A DNA stretch of 64,000 nucleotides from Prorocentrum cordatum (Eukaryota; Sar; Dinophyceae; Prorocentrales; Prorocentraceae), in assembly GCA_963575745.1 (NCBI GenBank), contig CAUYUJ010014771.1, positions 475,593 to 539,592 of the forward strand, read 5' to 3'. A model generated the notes under the pieces. It was not told the DNA's origin and made no database searches. It worked only from the letters and a program-made list of their open reading frames with translations. Shown here piece by piece: positions 1 to 11,444 of the stretch (the stretch's first letter is position 1; the number at the start of each line of letters is the position of its first letter). Made by a program: the position numbers and the translations under genes.

Positions 1-1
1 T

Positions 2-1881
2 ACCATACCTAAATGGCGACAACCGACATCATGGTCAAAATACAAGAATCCAGTGTGCCGATTACGATTGGCACCATACGGACACCCTCTCGCAGGTGTC
101 TTTTGGGAACGAAAGTGCCGTACATGCTTAGAAAGCGTTGGTTTCGAGCCTATTTCAGGATGGGAATGTGTAAGGAGACACAACAAACTGGGACTGAAAC
201 TTTCAGCATATGTGGACGACTTTAAATTAGCCGGCCCAGCTCACAATCTACAGGCTGGCTGGGATTATATCCGCAAAAGCGGTATTGACTTGGATCCACC
301 TACTCCATACTCACAATATCTTGGTTGTGGACAACAAGCATATGATGTACCGCAGACTATCTTCGACAAAAGAATGTCTACCATACGCCCTATGTTGCCC
401 GTACACAATGAGAAAGATTACAATACGGCCAAACAGGTTCGTGGAATTCGACATGATATGCTTGGTTTTACCGATCAGTGCATTGAGCGATACCTGGAAT
501 GCGCCTCCAAGCGCGCCCAGGGACCAGGGTCACGTCGGAAACGATCCGACTCGCCGAGGACTTCGCGATCCAAATCGCCCGCATCCCCCGGGTCGGTCGC
601 CAGACCTACTAGTGTGCTCAATGCACGGCCACGATCATCCAGCCCAGAAAAATCCGTCGACACGACATCTCTTACGACAGATCCCATACCAGTCACATAC
701 GATGACCTACCTAACGCCGAAACTCCTGGCATTGAGGACACCTCCTTCACTGATTCCGATTATTCCGACGAGGGCATCCTTGGCCAGGACGCGGCGAGTG
801 TACTGATGAAGATCCTCTACCTGGCACGTTGCTGTCGTTTCGATCTTCTACATCCAGTATGTCTGCTGGCCAGAGAAATTACCAAATGGAATACCACGTG
901 TGATAAACGTCTACATCGGTTGATATGCTACATCAAAACGACGCGCACACATTGTTTACATGGATGGATAGGTGATTTGTCAGACAAGTTATCCATCATG
1001 CTCTTCACTGACGCCTCGTTCGCCGATTGCATTACATCATCCAAATCCACTACCGGCGTTTTCGCCGCGCTTGTTGGACCCAATACGTTCTTTCCGGTCA
1101 ACGCTGTATGCAAGAAACAAACGGTTGTGTCACATTCATTACTGAAGCCGACATCGTTGCTCTTGACTCAGCACTACGACTGGAAGGATTACCACTACTC
1201 CCATTCTGGGAAGCCGTGGTGGGAGTTGCCAAAACATGCAAAGAGAAGAATGCATGCCTGAGCTGCCATCGACACGCCGACCCGGCAATGTGTTCGACGT
1301 TGGCAGCCAAAAAGAAGCGTAAGCCATCGCCTCGCAAGGCACCCCCCACACGGGGATCTTCTCCTAGCCGTAGGCAACTACCGCTAAATACGGAATTACC
1401 TACGCCTCCAAAGAGACGTACAATAACCCATGAGGGCACAGTATTGCACGTGGATCCAGAGGCGGCTCAAGCGATTAGTTATCCCAAAGTGCGTCTTATC
1501 GTCCTCGAGGATAACCAGGCCGTGATCAAAATTGTCCAAAAAGGACGTACACCAGCACTTCGTCATCTTCATCGTACTCATCGTATCAACCTGGATTGGA
1601 TATGCGAGACATGCCAACTCGAACATATCGAGCTCAAACACGCAGGTACAAAGGAGCAGATCGCAGATATGATGACCAAACATTTCGAGACGAAGAAAGC
1701 AGACCTCTGGAGGGATCTTTTGGAACACTCGCCCATATTTCCCGCTACCCCGATGCAGTGTCCTCCAAAGAAACCTTGGAAACCACTGCGAGGGCCTCGG
1801 AGGCCCGATGGTTTACCTCATGTTGCGGAACCTCCAAAACTGGATGGATGCCCGGAAGTATGCAAAATATTTCTTACATAA
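2..1881 (+). pseudogene. Ty1/copia-type pol, 3' part (RT end + RNase H), 5' truncated by window edge
   Basis: The frame is open from base 2. The reverse transcriptase end shows the copia blocks APYGHPLAG, LSAYVDDFKLAG (catalytic YVDD near 206-240) and YLGCG. After a Ser/Pro/Arg-rich linker (about 500-780) comes the RNase H region: LFTDASFADCITSSKSTTG, ALVGPNTFFP, KKQTVVSHS. At about 1130-1145 the frame jumps by one: VSHS is followed in the next frame by TEADIVALDSALRLEG, exactly where copia proteins read S-T-E-A-E. That frame continues through a basic insert (KKKRKPSPRK), LEDNQAVIKIVQKG, IELKHAGTKEQIADMMTKHF, and stops at 1879-1881. The element would copy its RNA into DNA for reintegration. 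Gag, protease and integrase would lie to the left, outside the window. Identity as copia pol is clear; the single frameshift makes this copy inactive unless it is an assembly error. Confidence 0.92.
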
Positions 1882-3960
1882 AAAGAAAGATGGGGCGAAG
1901 TAGGATCAGAATGTGGATTTCGGTGTGTGGGGCAAGCCAATCACGAGGGAATGTGCGCATGCATGTACCGCATTGGTGTACCGGCCGCAGCTATTGCGTC
2001 GCGCACACCTCGTTCACGCGCACGTTCCCCGCACGATAGACATCCCCGCCATCCTCCCTCGCCTCCACAAGATGCAGAGAGATTTAGGACATTACTTATA
2101 CGTTCATGCCGCAGCAATTTTACGACTCGAGCTACAAAGCTCACAGGCATCCTGTTCGCCACGTGTGAGGCGAAAATAAGCGAGATCGGTTCTAATCCCG
2201 ATACCCCCATCCACGAGATGGATCAGGCACAGCCGCTGAACCTCATCGGCTGGCCCATCGGCTACGACGTTGAATACGACTCGAACGCCAAGGACGACGA
2301 CCGCGTGGGCTTCACGTACCACGCTCAAACTGGCCGTCCTCGTGATCCTGATGATGGTTACATATACATACATCAACGGCGTGCTGATCGCAGTGGAGAG
2401 TTTGATCTCCGCGTACCCGACGAATCCACTATTCGAGAAATTACCCGCTCTGCGTCCGCCGACGTCAAGAGTTGGATCAATGACACGAGTGGATCAGTCG
2501 GCGGCGACGCCAACTATGACTACAGCACGTTTACGGCTACACCGTGGCTGTCATTCATGCGGGCTATGTGTATGCTTTCCAGTCTCTTCAATCGTAATCC
2601 GTCTGTACAAGACAGTGTTCGTGGTCTGCATGATCATTTGAACGCGGTGATCCCAGGAACGCACCGCAAGTGCCCACCAGAGAACTTTACGACGATGATA
2701 TTGAAAACGGAGTGGATGATGATTCACAATGATTGGTCCAAGATCGGCAGTGCAGTACTGGGACAGTATGCCGAGGACAGCGTTCAGGATACACAAATCT
2801 ACTATTCAAATGGTCTTTGTGCACCATCCGATGTATACAGCAATGGATTGATAACTCCATGCTATGCTCCTAAACTTGATCGTATAACGGCCAAGTTACC
2901 TACACGCCCACCTGGCGTAGCCAGGACATCAGATACATCTGGACACATCGGCCACATTGTTGAAGATAATTCGGTTACCAACATGAGAGCATTTTCCGAC
3001 CTTAGCCAGACTAGCAAATTTCGCCGCAAGCTCACCACATGGCTGACGGCGCGCGGAGGCTTCGGAGGTATCGGGTCATACTCCAAGACGGTGGCAACAC
3101 CATCCGATCATCCAGAAGGCTTGGTGACAATATCAGATCATGACGGGGATATGACAATTGCCTATCGTTGGCAACCATGCAACGAGGGCAACGACTTCTT
3201 TGGCGAAGCCGCCGGCCAGATCGACCCTGGTCTTACCCCTGGTCCTGATATTGACCCACTCGAGCTGGATCAAGCAAAGTACAGCGCTTTCTGTGGTGGT
3301 CGTTTGGTTTCTATTCTTATTTCGGATAATGGGTGGTGTTCCCTCGTACAAGAAGACTTGGGACTACTCTTGCATCATGCATTTGGTCCATCAGGGCACG
3401 CATACAAATGGACCAACTTGTACACTGATTCAACGTGGATTATGCAGCCCAAGAGAGGGGCCAAAAGTGGAAAACACAAAAAGTACCCAACTTACGGCAT
3501 CGACGAGCTCAACAATGCACAGAAGCGAGAAGATCTCGCCAAGGCATCAAACGTTGCCCTTGTGCCGCTACTTATGCCGTGCCTCAATCGCGCGGAATAC
3601 ATGGGCGGCGCTACTCTCGAGCATTTGTCGACCATGATCCGCGACGACATCATGATGTGGGCATTCTCCTTTGGCAATTATAAAGAATGGTTTAGACAGA
3701 ACGACACGCCGATAGGCCAAGATTGCGTTCGATTGCCAGGGGCTGGTGGAGACACCCGCTATGGCATGGAGGAACTGCGTAACCAGCGTTTCGATTTACC
3801 AGAAACCCGTACCACAGCTATTCTCAACAACCAGTTTGAGTGTACCCCCGAGCAGCGCAACATGATCAAGATGATCCGCGATGCCAGAGGCCTCATGCTA
3901 CACAGCGACAATGCCTCCATCAAAAAGTGGCGCGAAACGAGACTATCTGGAGCTACTGGG
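1882..3960 (+). CDS. Copia-extension region, part 1 (unknown function)
   Basis: The same frame as the end of pol stays open after the TAA at 1879-1881, through to a TGA at 3982-3984. There is no ATG near the start, so it could be read through from pol or form part of a separately spliced product. Protein-like composition begins around 2210 (DQAQPLNLIGWPIGYDVEYD). Readable blocks are NYDYSTFTATPWLSFMRAM, TTWLTARGGFGGIGSYSK, ISDNGWCSLVQEDLGLL and NVALVPLLMPCLNRAEYM. I recognise no family. The protein is rich in Trp, Tyr and Asp and does not look like satellite translation. The natural continuation jumps to the +3 frame at about 3922-3960; a run of five A at 3922-3926 is a likely break point. 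Confidence is for the region being coding, not for any function. Confidence 0.55.
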
Positions 3961-6110
3961 CCAATGATTTTCCTGCATATGTGAAACAGAGACATTATTG
4001 CAGGGGCCTCAATGCCATGGTAGTATGGAGCGCGAATGACATTGCATGCGCCAACCACGGACAGAACACCGTGGACATGCGTCGACATCAATATCGTGCA
4101 CCTACTGACGTATATGAGCTCCAGAAAATGGAATGCGAGGGTGGCGTCCCGACGCTCATGCCAGTACACGTACAAGTGGACGTATCACGTTTTGTCGATG
4201 TGATGCAGTACTTCCGCTGTCCCACAGTCATGGGTCCTGGCAAAGCAGCACAGTGGGGCGTACACCCGAACTTTGATTACCACACGAACGACCTGATCAG
4301 GATTATGCAAAATCGTGATATTACTGTTCTTCCATCAGATCACTGGGTTGAAGCGTACGATAGGATTACCCCGCAGGCTTGGCATGCAAAACAGAACAAT
4401 CATAACATGGCGATGTTTACGACACAGTTCTGCGACGCAGTATGCTATCGTAACTTCTGCGCTTTGATTCAGTCACTGCCCTCTCAACCATATCCATTCA
4501 GGGCGCCATTACTGATTCCTGTCACGGATGAGCAGGCCTACACACAGGCCAAAGAGATCATGGCTGCTCGCGACTTCAGAGAAAAGATGACAAACGAATG
4601 GAACAGAGATCTCAGTCTCACGACGCTGATGACACAGACGGCAAGCGAAATGGCTCATTGTGCGTGGATGGCATCATGTGCCGATGGTACGCTGCCGGCA
4701 TCACTGCCTGCTGACGCAGGCGACACAACGGAACCTATTCCTGGAATGCCGATGCGGACACCAGCACATGATCCTCGCGAGCCAAACAAGGCTATCCCTG
4801 AAAATGATCCATTTGGTCTAGCATACGACGACTTATTCCAGTACCTCTTACTGTTGATCAACGGCTACCCTGGGGCTTGGGCATCCTGGGATTCAGTCGA
4901 GAAACAAGAGCTCCTCCACCCCAAGATCATTAAAACGGTTGAAGATGCACATGCAGTTACTTGGGTTGTGTTCGAGCAGTTTCTACAACAGATTACCGAC
5001 TTGGATGGAGATGCTAACGCGACCAAATCACGACTCACTGCGGAAAACAACAGGTTGACATCTCACTGTATCGGCCCTGCTGCCGAGAACGAGCGGACCA
5101 TCATCGCATGCAAAACATTATTCAGACAGAATGCACTAGATCGCGTGGCATTGGGATATGATCCTGATGTTCCGACGTCCGTGCGGCGTGCGGCGGCTGA
5201 TGCGGAACAGCCAGCCCCACCAGGCCCATTGCCTGAGCCACTGCAACCTGGCCCGCAATCGATAGCCGTGCCAAAGTCATCAACTCCTGGACCAACAGCA
5301 GACCAGCAGCCAGCAGATCAGCTCCCAAAAGCTGAGGCGGTACCGATCCCTGACGACGGCACTGACCTAGAGGCCATGGAGCTGGAGGCAACTCCTGCCG
5401 AAGAGGAATCTTCTCCACACGAGATGAATTTATTATCATGGCAGGACAGCTGCGAGCGTTCCATGTATGAGGACATCAGCCAGGTCGGGATGTTCGATAA
5501 CACATGCACGATTCGAGAGTGGAAGCTGCAAGCGGGCATTAAGGACGACCATCCGTACGTATGTCCAGTATTGCGGGGTACATCCGCGATCAATGGATTC
5601 GCCTGCCTGCAAAACAATGACTGGCACGAGCAACTGTTACACGATGATTGTGTGATTGCTCACGCGCCCGATATTGCACAGTCTGGTTGCTTTCCAGAAT
5701 GGAAGTGGATATCGTTACCAAATTACGACGACGTACGTTATGGTCCCGAGTTACTTGATGATGAATGGCTGGGAGCAACCAAATACATGAGCAAAGACAT
5801 CACGACCATGTTACGCCACGAGATTCACTACAAAAAGTTCCATATCAATCAATTTCACGATAAACGTATCAACATGTGGCCGAAGACAACAGATCGTGAA
5901 TGGAAGATTCCAAGTAATTGGAAATCCTTTCAGGAAATGGTTCAATGGAAATTCAAAGATCGCAATAACCGCAACGGACCGTGCATGGACGCGGCCGTGT
6001 CGCACTTCAAGAAAGATGGTGAAAAAGATGGGTATCCCGATTGGAACGATTATTACCCGATCTTCATCATTCGTGCGTTCCAGAAACATATTGACCCGCA
6101 GAAAAAATAG
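3922..6110 (+). CDS. Copia-extension region, part 2 (unknown, Pro-rich middle)
   Basis: This is the continuation in the third frame, open until TAG at 6108-6110. Folded-looking blocks (WSYWANDFPAYVKQRHY, VDVSRFVDVMQYFRCPTVM, LLINGYPGAWASWDSVEKQ) are followed by a Pro/Ala/Gln/Glu linker at about 5190-5400. Then comes another compact part ending in PSNWKSFQEMVQWKFKDR and YPDWNDYYPIFIIRAFQKH. The last 60 residues lead straight into the Tpt1/KptA-like domain of the next frame, so they may be the N-terminal half of that fold. The break lies in a run of six A (6102-6107) directly before the TAG. I assign no enzymatic role to this part on its own. Confidence 0.55.
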
Positions 6111-7984
6111 AATCGATATATACGCCAAACCAATCCCCGAGGGAGGTGACCCCAGCTGTTTCGATTGGAACAGCGTCATTGCCATTCGATGTGTTGGAGG
6201 TCACATTTGTGTTAACCCATTTTCCAAACCATGGAATATGGGCTGGGAGAGCCTGCAATGGACAGACGTGAAATACCTCCACCACGGCACAGCACTCCGT
6301 GCTTGGCGCAACATCTTGAAGACAGGGATCATTCCAGGCTGCGTCGATCCATCTTCTCAGAGAGACAAGCATCATAAACCATCGCAGCGCACGGAGGCAT
6401 TCTTCAGCTCCAGCACATATTTAGACAATGTCCAGAAGAATCCCCACACCTCAGTAGAGTCATATAAGTTCAATCACTACAAGAACGAGGTCGAGCTAGC
6501 GATCAACATGGAGATCGCCACAAAAGCTGGTTGCAGATTTTGGCTGGGCGCTCAAGGCGCTACCATGACAGAGGACGTGGTTCCAGCTGCGGCCGTTATT
6601 GCAATTCGCCGCCTCCAACCACGCCACATGCACGGCCAGCAGATATGGCCGGACGGCCCCACATGGGACTACCCGCCATTGGCCGCGAGACCGCCATTGA
6701 GCAAGTACGAAATTTGCGCTTATCTTCCTGGAGAGTTCATCGACGACCCTCCTGGGATTACACCTGCTGACACGGATCAGGACATGGAGCAGCCAAGGAC
6801 AATGTCAGCATCAGCACCTTCGGCTCAGCTGGGGGCAACCCCTGCTAGCCGCATATCGGGAGCCGATGCCTTGGATGAACAAATGGTCCGTGCTATGATT
6901 GTGGACACCAATCACAAAGCAGATGATAAAGAATGGTTAATTGCCGTGTCATACTGCCGAGAGGCTCTTCGACCTATTACATCAAAGATTACACTCATTA
7001 AGAATTGGGGATCTATCAAATGTTATCATTATGACATTCACTACCCCAAGGGCAATCACAATACCAAGGTCCCCATGAATAAGGGCCACATATATGGCCC
7101 AATCATTCATTTCGGAGTCTTCGACAAGTTCTTCGCGGTACAGATACCTATTCTCAACTACGGTTTAAGATGGGTAAACATATGGTACAATGACAAAAAC
7201 ATGCCTCTCAAAGGCGTTGTCTTTGCATTACCAATTCGTATCGACGAATATGCCATTGACCCGACATATATGAATACTGTGTTGGATGGACCACCCTCAT
7301 GCCGTGATAAAATCTTTCAGCACAAAACAGATGGCAGTCTGCCGTATCGTGGTATGCCGAGCATTTATAGGCCACGCATTCCACGTACACCGACCAGACG
7401 GCCCGCTCCTCGGACACCCGATCCCGAAGAGCTGGTGGCCACACCTGCCGAAGATACCGCTCCTGCGGACGATGGACCTCAACAAACTGCAGGCCCATCT
7501 GATGAACCTTTGGTTACCGTTATCGTGGATATATCAAACATACCGCTCACCGCCGAGGAAAAAGCGGCAAATGACAATATGAGATCAGATCTATCAGCAG
7601 AGATCCAAGCAGATGAGCACGTTGCTGCGAGCATACTCGACAACGTTATTGACCCGCCAGAAGACTTCCTCAACCACCCCGACTACGACCCAGAGGAGGA
7701 TTCAAAGTGTATTAAACAGTCATATGACCGCCGCATATACCGCTGGACGTCGGAGTTGTTGGTGGATTCACCTATGATAGAGATGAAACAAATCATTGAG
7801 GTGCACACTGGCGCGGACAGAATTGTGGCTGATAAAACACAATCGCACTTACGCTTTGATATTCAATTCGGATCCAAAGCATGGAATGCAGAGAAATACT
7901 ACTTGAATTATGATCATACCCACAAATGGGCACGTGACTTACCAATTTGCAGTGCAGACCGTTTTTTTATTTATTATAAAAAAA
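6108..7984 (+). CDS. Copia-extension region, part 3 with Tpt1/KptA-like RNA 2'-phosphotransferase domain
   Basis: Tpt1/KptA enzymes remove a 2'-phosphate from RNA by NAD+-dependent ADP-ribosylation. The frame starting at 6108 shows their signature blocks in order: K-N-R-I-D-I-Y (family K-x-R-F), IAIRCVGGHI at 6178-6207 (family I-R-A-x-Q-G-H-S; Gln and Ser replaced), YLHHGTALRAWRNILKTGI with HGT at 6283-6291, RTEAFFSSS (family R-x-H-V-H-L-S), and GCRFWLGAQGATMTEDVVP at about 6526-6588 (family F-W-x-x-x-x-G-V-x-L-T). Several ligand-binding positions are altered, so activity is uncertain. A Ser/Ala-rich linker follows, then an unassigned globular part (GPIIHFGVFDKFFAVQIPI), a Pro-rich segment, and another unassigned part to about 7970. 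The frame is lost at a run of seven A (7978-7984). The domain call rests on motif order, not on a database search. Confidence 0.68.
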
Positions 7985-8876
7985 GTTGGTACACTACCTG
8001 GATCCAGAGACCATCGAGGAGTCGACTACAGGCGTCTTTCAATGGATCTCCAAAGTATATCAAAACATATTGATGGACAGTATTGCGGAGCTCCGCGACT
8101 TCACAAAAGATGCTATCCATCAGAAACATCCCGCACTGCAAACGTTGCGTGATCTATTTACACATTGCATCGACACATTCAGCAATCCAGACTTCCCCGT
8201 ATGGACGGAGCTGGTGGAAACACCTGCCGCGCCACGTGACCCAGCCGCGGAGCGGGATATTCCCCAGGACCCAGGCAGCGTTGCATCCGCAGCTCCTGAT
8301 CAAGAAACCACGGTACGGATCATAGCCGAGCAGACGGGAGTCAACCGCGAGGAGGGCGACACCGAGTCCGCCTTGCAGGAAAAGGCTCGACGTCTCCGTA
8401 TTGAAAACGTATGCCATGGTGATACTGAGGATGCGGACAACGACACGACAGAGTACATAGGACTGCCAGGGGAAAGATTGTCTAGGATCGAGATCGAGGG
8501 ATTGAGTAGATCAATCGCTTCCCGACCGAATGCCGAGATCAACCGCGAAGCCATGGATCAGATCGGCCGCAGTCTTGCTCGTGGTCAGGATGCCCGCTGG
8601 GGATCTCGTGAGCACCTCACGACGGAGGGAGCCCCAGAAACGATCCTGCATGATATCGCGCGATGCTGGAATTGCGGTCGAGACTTATGCCTTGGGATTG
8701 TTACAGGTGGTGGTGCCCTTTGTGACATCTGTTGGCAGTACACCGTGGCCGTAGGTGCTACGGGTAAAAGTACCGCCGTCCGGAGCGACCTAGCATACCT
8801 CCACAAGCTGACCAACTGGATCAAGATGACGCTCTCCCAGGAGGACATCACGAGGTACATGAAAGACGGAGCGTAA
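7985..8876 (+). CDS. Copia-extension region, part 4 with zinc-ribbon-like CxxC pairs
   Basis: This third-frame continuation joins part 3 smoothly (…IYYKK then LVHYLDPETIEESTTG). It contains an amphipathic segment (VYQNILMDSIAELRDFTKDA), a charged linker, and near 8665-8740 two cysteine pairs, CWNCGRDLC and CDICWQY, spaced like a small zinc ribbon. It ends at TAA 8874-8876. The next ORF begins six bases later in the same frame. Function is unknown; a nucleic-acid-binding zinc site is a guess from the cysteine spacing. Confidence 0.55.
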
Positions 8877-8882
8877 GTCATC

Positions 8883-9830
8883 ATGACGGGCGCGCGCTCA
8901 TTCCCAGGTAATGAGGAAGACTCGCTGAGGAGAATGGCTAATTCCTCTAGGAAGAGGTATCAGAAGTGGGTCGACTCTGGCCGCCCTCCTGCACACGAGT
9001 GCAGATTGATGGGCGAGGCTGATGACGACAGACCTCTGTACTACCCATATGCCAATCTCGTTCAGCGTTTTCTCAACGATTTGAAGTTCCACCACCAAAT
9101 GACAGGCGCTCGCGTGAACGTGGGCAAGAAGGCCTGGAACGTGGACGACATGCGTGATGCATGCACGATCCTCGATACTAGCATCAGGACAGGCCAAGCT
9201 GGTCGGAAGAAATGGTGGTTGAACGAGGGCAGACTCGACAGACAAACGCGGCAAGCTCGCGGACTTGTCGCGATTGCCCTCCCTAGAAGGGATGGCACCC
9301 GTGAGAAAGTCACGCAGCGCAAGCTTGCTGCGATTGCTAACGAGTTGTTAGGCTCCCTCGATCCGACACACACCGACCAGAGGGGGGTTGATTCAGGGAT
9401 GAGAACCGATCCGATCGAACCTGATACACACTCCCATCAGTCTGATGATGCCATGGAGCCGCGCCATCCGCCGCCGCCGCCGCGCCCTGCTCCTGGCGAC
9501 GCTGCACAGTCCAGCGCCTCTGGCGCGGCGGACCACATGCCCGCGGGGCCGCGCGCCAAGAGAGCGCGTGCGACAGACTACGCCGCCTATTGGCGCGACG
9601 ACCTTGAGGACAGTCATTGGGGCCTCAGGTATTGGAGCTACAACATCAACTGCTGGATCTACATCGCGCTGAACAACGACGAGTTCGTATACATCCGCGA
9701 CATCCAGTACAACAAGTGGTTTCTTCATTGGACCCCGAGGACAGTTTGGGAGACGTTCGCGACGAGCTACGCGACGCACGATGGCCGCAGGGCGTGGGAC
9801 CGCAGGTTCTACAGGAACGGCAACGCGTAG
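8883..9830 (+). CDS. Copia-extension region, last ORF (unknown, 315 aa)
   Basis: A true ATG at 8883 opens a 315-codon ORF ending in TAG at 9828-9830. It lies in the same frame as the preceding ORF and only two codons after its TAA, so the pair may be one protein interrupted by a nonsense codon. The N-terminal half is basic (SSRKRYQKWVDSG, GRKKWWLNEGRLDRQTRQAR). The middle is Pro/Ala-rich with an RAKRAR cluster that could be a nuclear localisation signal. The C-terminal third is aromatic and compact (SHWGLRYWSYNINCWIYIAL, FVYIRDIQYNKWFLHW). I recognise no family. It is the last coding block before the LTR-like DNA. Confidence 0.55.
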   Translation: MTGARSFPGNEEDSLRRMANSSRKRYQKWVDSGRPPAHECRLMGEADDDRPLYYPYANLVQRFLNDLKFHHQMTGARVNVGKKAWNVDDMRDACTILDTSIRTGQAGRKKWWLNEGRLDRQTRQARGLVAIALPRRDGTREKVTQRKLAAIANELLGSLDPTHTDQRGVDSGMRTDPIEPDTHSHQSDDAMEPRHPPPPPRPAPGDAAQSSASGAADHMPAGPRAKRARATDYAAYWRDDLEDSHWGLRYWSYNINCWIYIALNNDEFVYIRDIQYNKWFLHWTPRTVWETFATSYATHDGRRAWDRRFYRNGNA

Positions 9831-9847
9831 TGAGTCGGCCGCAAGGC

Positions 9848-9902
9848 CCACCGCTCGAAAGGCTTGAACTTCATTATAATCCAAGTTCGCCTAGAGCGGT
9901 GG
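9848..9902. repeat. Long bulged hairpin just after the last copia ORF
   Basis: CCACCGCTC (9848-9856) pairs with GAGCGGTGG (9894-9902). Inside that, AGGC (9860-9863) pairs with GCCT (9889-9892), and GAACTT (9866-9871) with AAGTTC (9883-9888). This leaves an 11-nt AT-rich loop and small bulges. It begins 17 nt after the stop codon. It may be a transcript-end structure or the remnant of a foldback insert. Confidence 0.7.
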
Positions 9903-10476
9903 CTATTATATAATTCTAGGCCACTTCATTCTATAACACAAGTGGCCACACATAAAAACATCTCTTGCGATAACCAAGGCTGCCTCCTAAGGAGCAACGC
10001 CAACGGGAGTCGCCATATAGAATTTACATACATGCAACTTTCGTGTTTGTCAACGCGACCTTTCGTATGGCCAGACATTTGTTTTTTTATCTATAGTTGC
10101 GTTTCGTAGCGCGATCGTGTTCATCAACGCGATCTCAGCATGCATATTCATTACTGTATAAATACATTGCGTTGAGAATAATCTGAATGCTGGTGGCAAC
10201 ACATGCCTCGCAAAGGCGAGGCAGATTACAAGTTGCTCTATTGCTCAGATCCTCTTTCTCCGCCCACCCGTGTCTCATTCTTCTCCGCCCTCGAGTGCCG
10301 AAGCGTTTTGGGGGGCGCGCCGAGGGGGCGCCAAAGCGTGCTTGGCGAAGAAATCGGGGCCCAGGGTGTTCCTTCTTACCGTACTTTGCAGCTGAGGCTC
10401 TACTGACTTTAAGCTCAGCTGTCTGCAGACCTGAGGATTAACGGGGTAAAAGGGTGACGGATGCTTTTCCTCTGTT

Positions 10477-10508
10477 CCCGAGTCCTGCCCTCGCGGGCGG
10501 GATTCGGG
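10477..10508. repeat. GC-rich hairpin in LTR-like DNA
   Basis: Fourteen-base arms starting CCCGAGTCC (10477-10490) and ending ATTCGGG (10495-10508) pair at 12 of 14 positions around a 4-nt loop. It could help end or stabilise a transcript; there is no further evidence of function. Confidence 0.5.
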
Positions 10509-10716
10509 ACGGGGGGTGTGAATAGAACCCGTGTAATACCCTCACATATACTCCTTATCCTCACCTCTCCTGCGCCCGGCCGTTTGGGCTCAGGTATTGG
10601 GACAGATCGATCAGACCTTTGATCGTGCAGGAGGGAAAGACATCCATCTATCCCTCCTTCCCTCTACCAACGGGTCAGGGGTTCTGTACCCTTGTACTTC
10701 AACCCCATACACAGCA

Positions 10717-11440
10717 TGCGTTTCCCCCACCCAGTACAACGCTTCGCTGCCCCATAGGGAGCTCGCCAGAAGGCACCAGTGGCGGTGTCCGCATGCGCTT
10801 CCCCCACCCAGTACAGCGCTCCGTGGCCCCATCGGGACCCCCACCGAAGGCCCCAGTGGTGGTGTCCGTATGCGTTCCCCCCCTCCAGTACACGTTTCGT
10901 GGTCCCATAGGGAGTTCGACCGAAGGCCCCAATGGCGGTGTCCGCGTGTGTTTCCCCCACCTTTGCAGCGTTTCGTGGCCCCACATGGAGCTCGACCGAA
11001 GGCTCTGGTGGCGGTGTTCGCATGCGTCTCCCCCGCCCAGTGCAGCAGCGTTTCGTGGCCCAAAATGGAGCTCGACCGAAGGCTCCAGCGTCGGTGTTCG
11101 CATGCGTCTCCCCCACCCAGTGCAGCGCTTCGCGGCCCAATAGGGAGCTCCACCGAAGGCCCCCGCGGCGGTGTTCGCACGCGTCGTCCCCACTCAGTGC
11201 AGCGTTTCGTGGTCCCATAATTGGTAGCTCCACCGAAGACCCCAGTGGCGACGTTCGCAGGGCGGCCCCGCTCCATTTCGGCACACCTCTCAAACGTTTC
11301 GCCGCCCCATCTGGTGCGCCACCGAAGTCCCCAATGTCTGCGCTCGCATGCTTCCCCGCCGCCCCATGTCTGCACACCTTTTACACGCTTCGTGGCCTCA
11401 TCAAGAGATCCACCAAAGGTGAGACCCACAACGGCGATGC
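10717..11440. repeat. 77-bp satellite array, orientation 1
   Basis: About nine imperfect copies of a 77-bp unit. The marker CG(C/T)ATGCG starts at 10790 and again at 10867, and each unit carries CCCCCACCCAGT, CGTTTCGTGGCCC, AGGGAGCTC, ACCGAAGGCCCCAGTGGCGG. Because 77 is not a multiple of three, all six frames contain long repetitive ORFs. These are artefacts and should not be read as genes. The same unit recurs in reverse at 41.2-42.6 kb and as a fragment near 53.15 kb. Confidence 0.9.
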
Positions 11441-11444
11441 TCAC

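Larger units (their letters stand above)
9831..10600 (+). other. Non-coding, LTR-like region after the copia element
   Basis: No ORF here looks real. The stretch follows the last retroelement ORF and holds a 55-nt hairpin (9848-9902), AT-rich TATA-like sites (ATTATATAATT near 9905; TGTATAAATAC at 10155-10165) and a GC-rich hairpin at 10477-10508. Position and TATA-like sites fit a 3' LTR, but the matching 5' LTR is outside the window, so neither the ends nor a target-site duplication can be defined. Confidence 0.35.

Noticed and set aside
7975-7990. Programmed -1 frameshift at the A7 run
   Set aside because: The heptamer is not in the correct phase for tandem slippage (the P-site would re-pair on TAA); a simple indel is more likely.
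10574-10592. Second relict leader (GGCCGTTTGGGCTCAGG)
   Set aside because: Too many mismatches to the DinoSL; similarity is limited to TTGGGCTCA.
10591-10603. tRNA primer binding site (GGTATTGGGACA)
   Set aside because: Only partly like the initiator-tRNA site of copia elements, and a 5' LTR is not expected downstream of the pol region.
10611-11444. Long ORFs on both strands across the 77-bp satellite (also 41094-42239)
   Set aside because: They follow the 77-bp period through all frames and repeat the same peptide; they are satellite translations.
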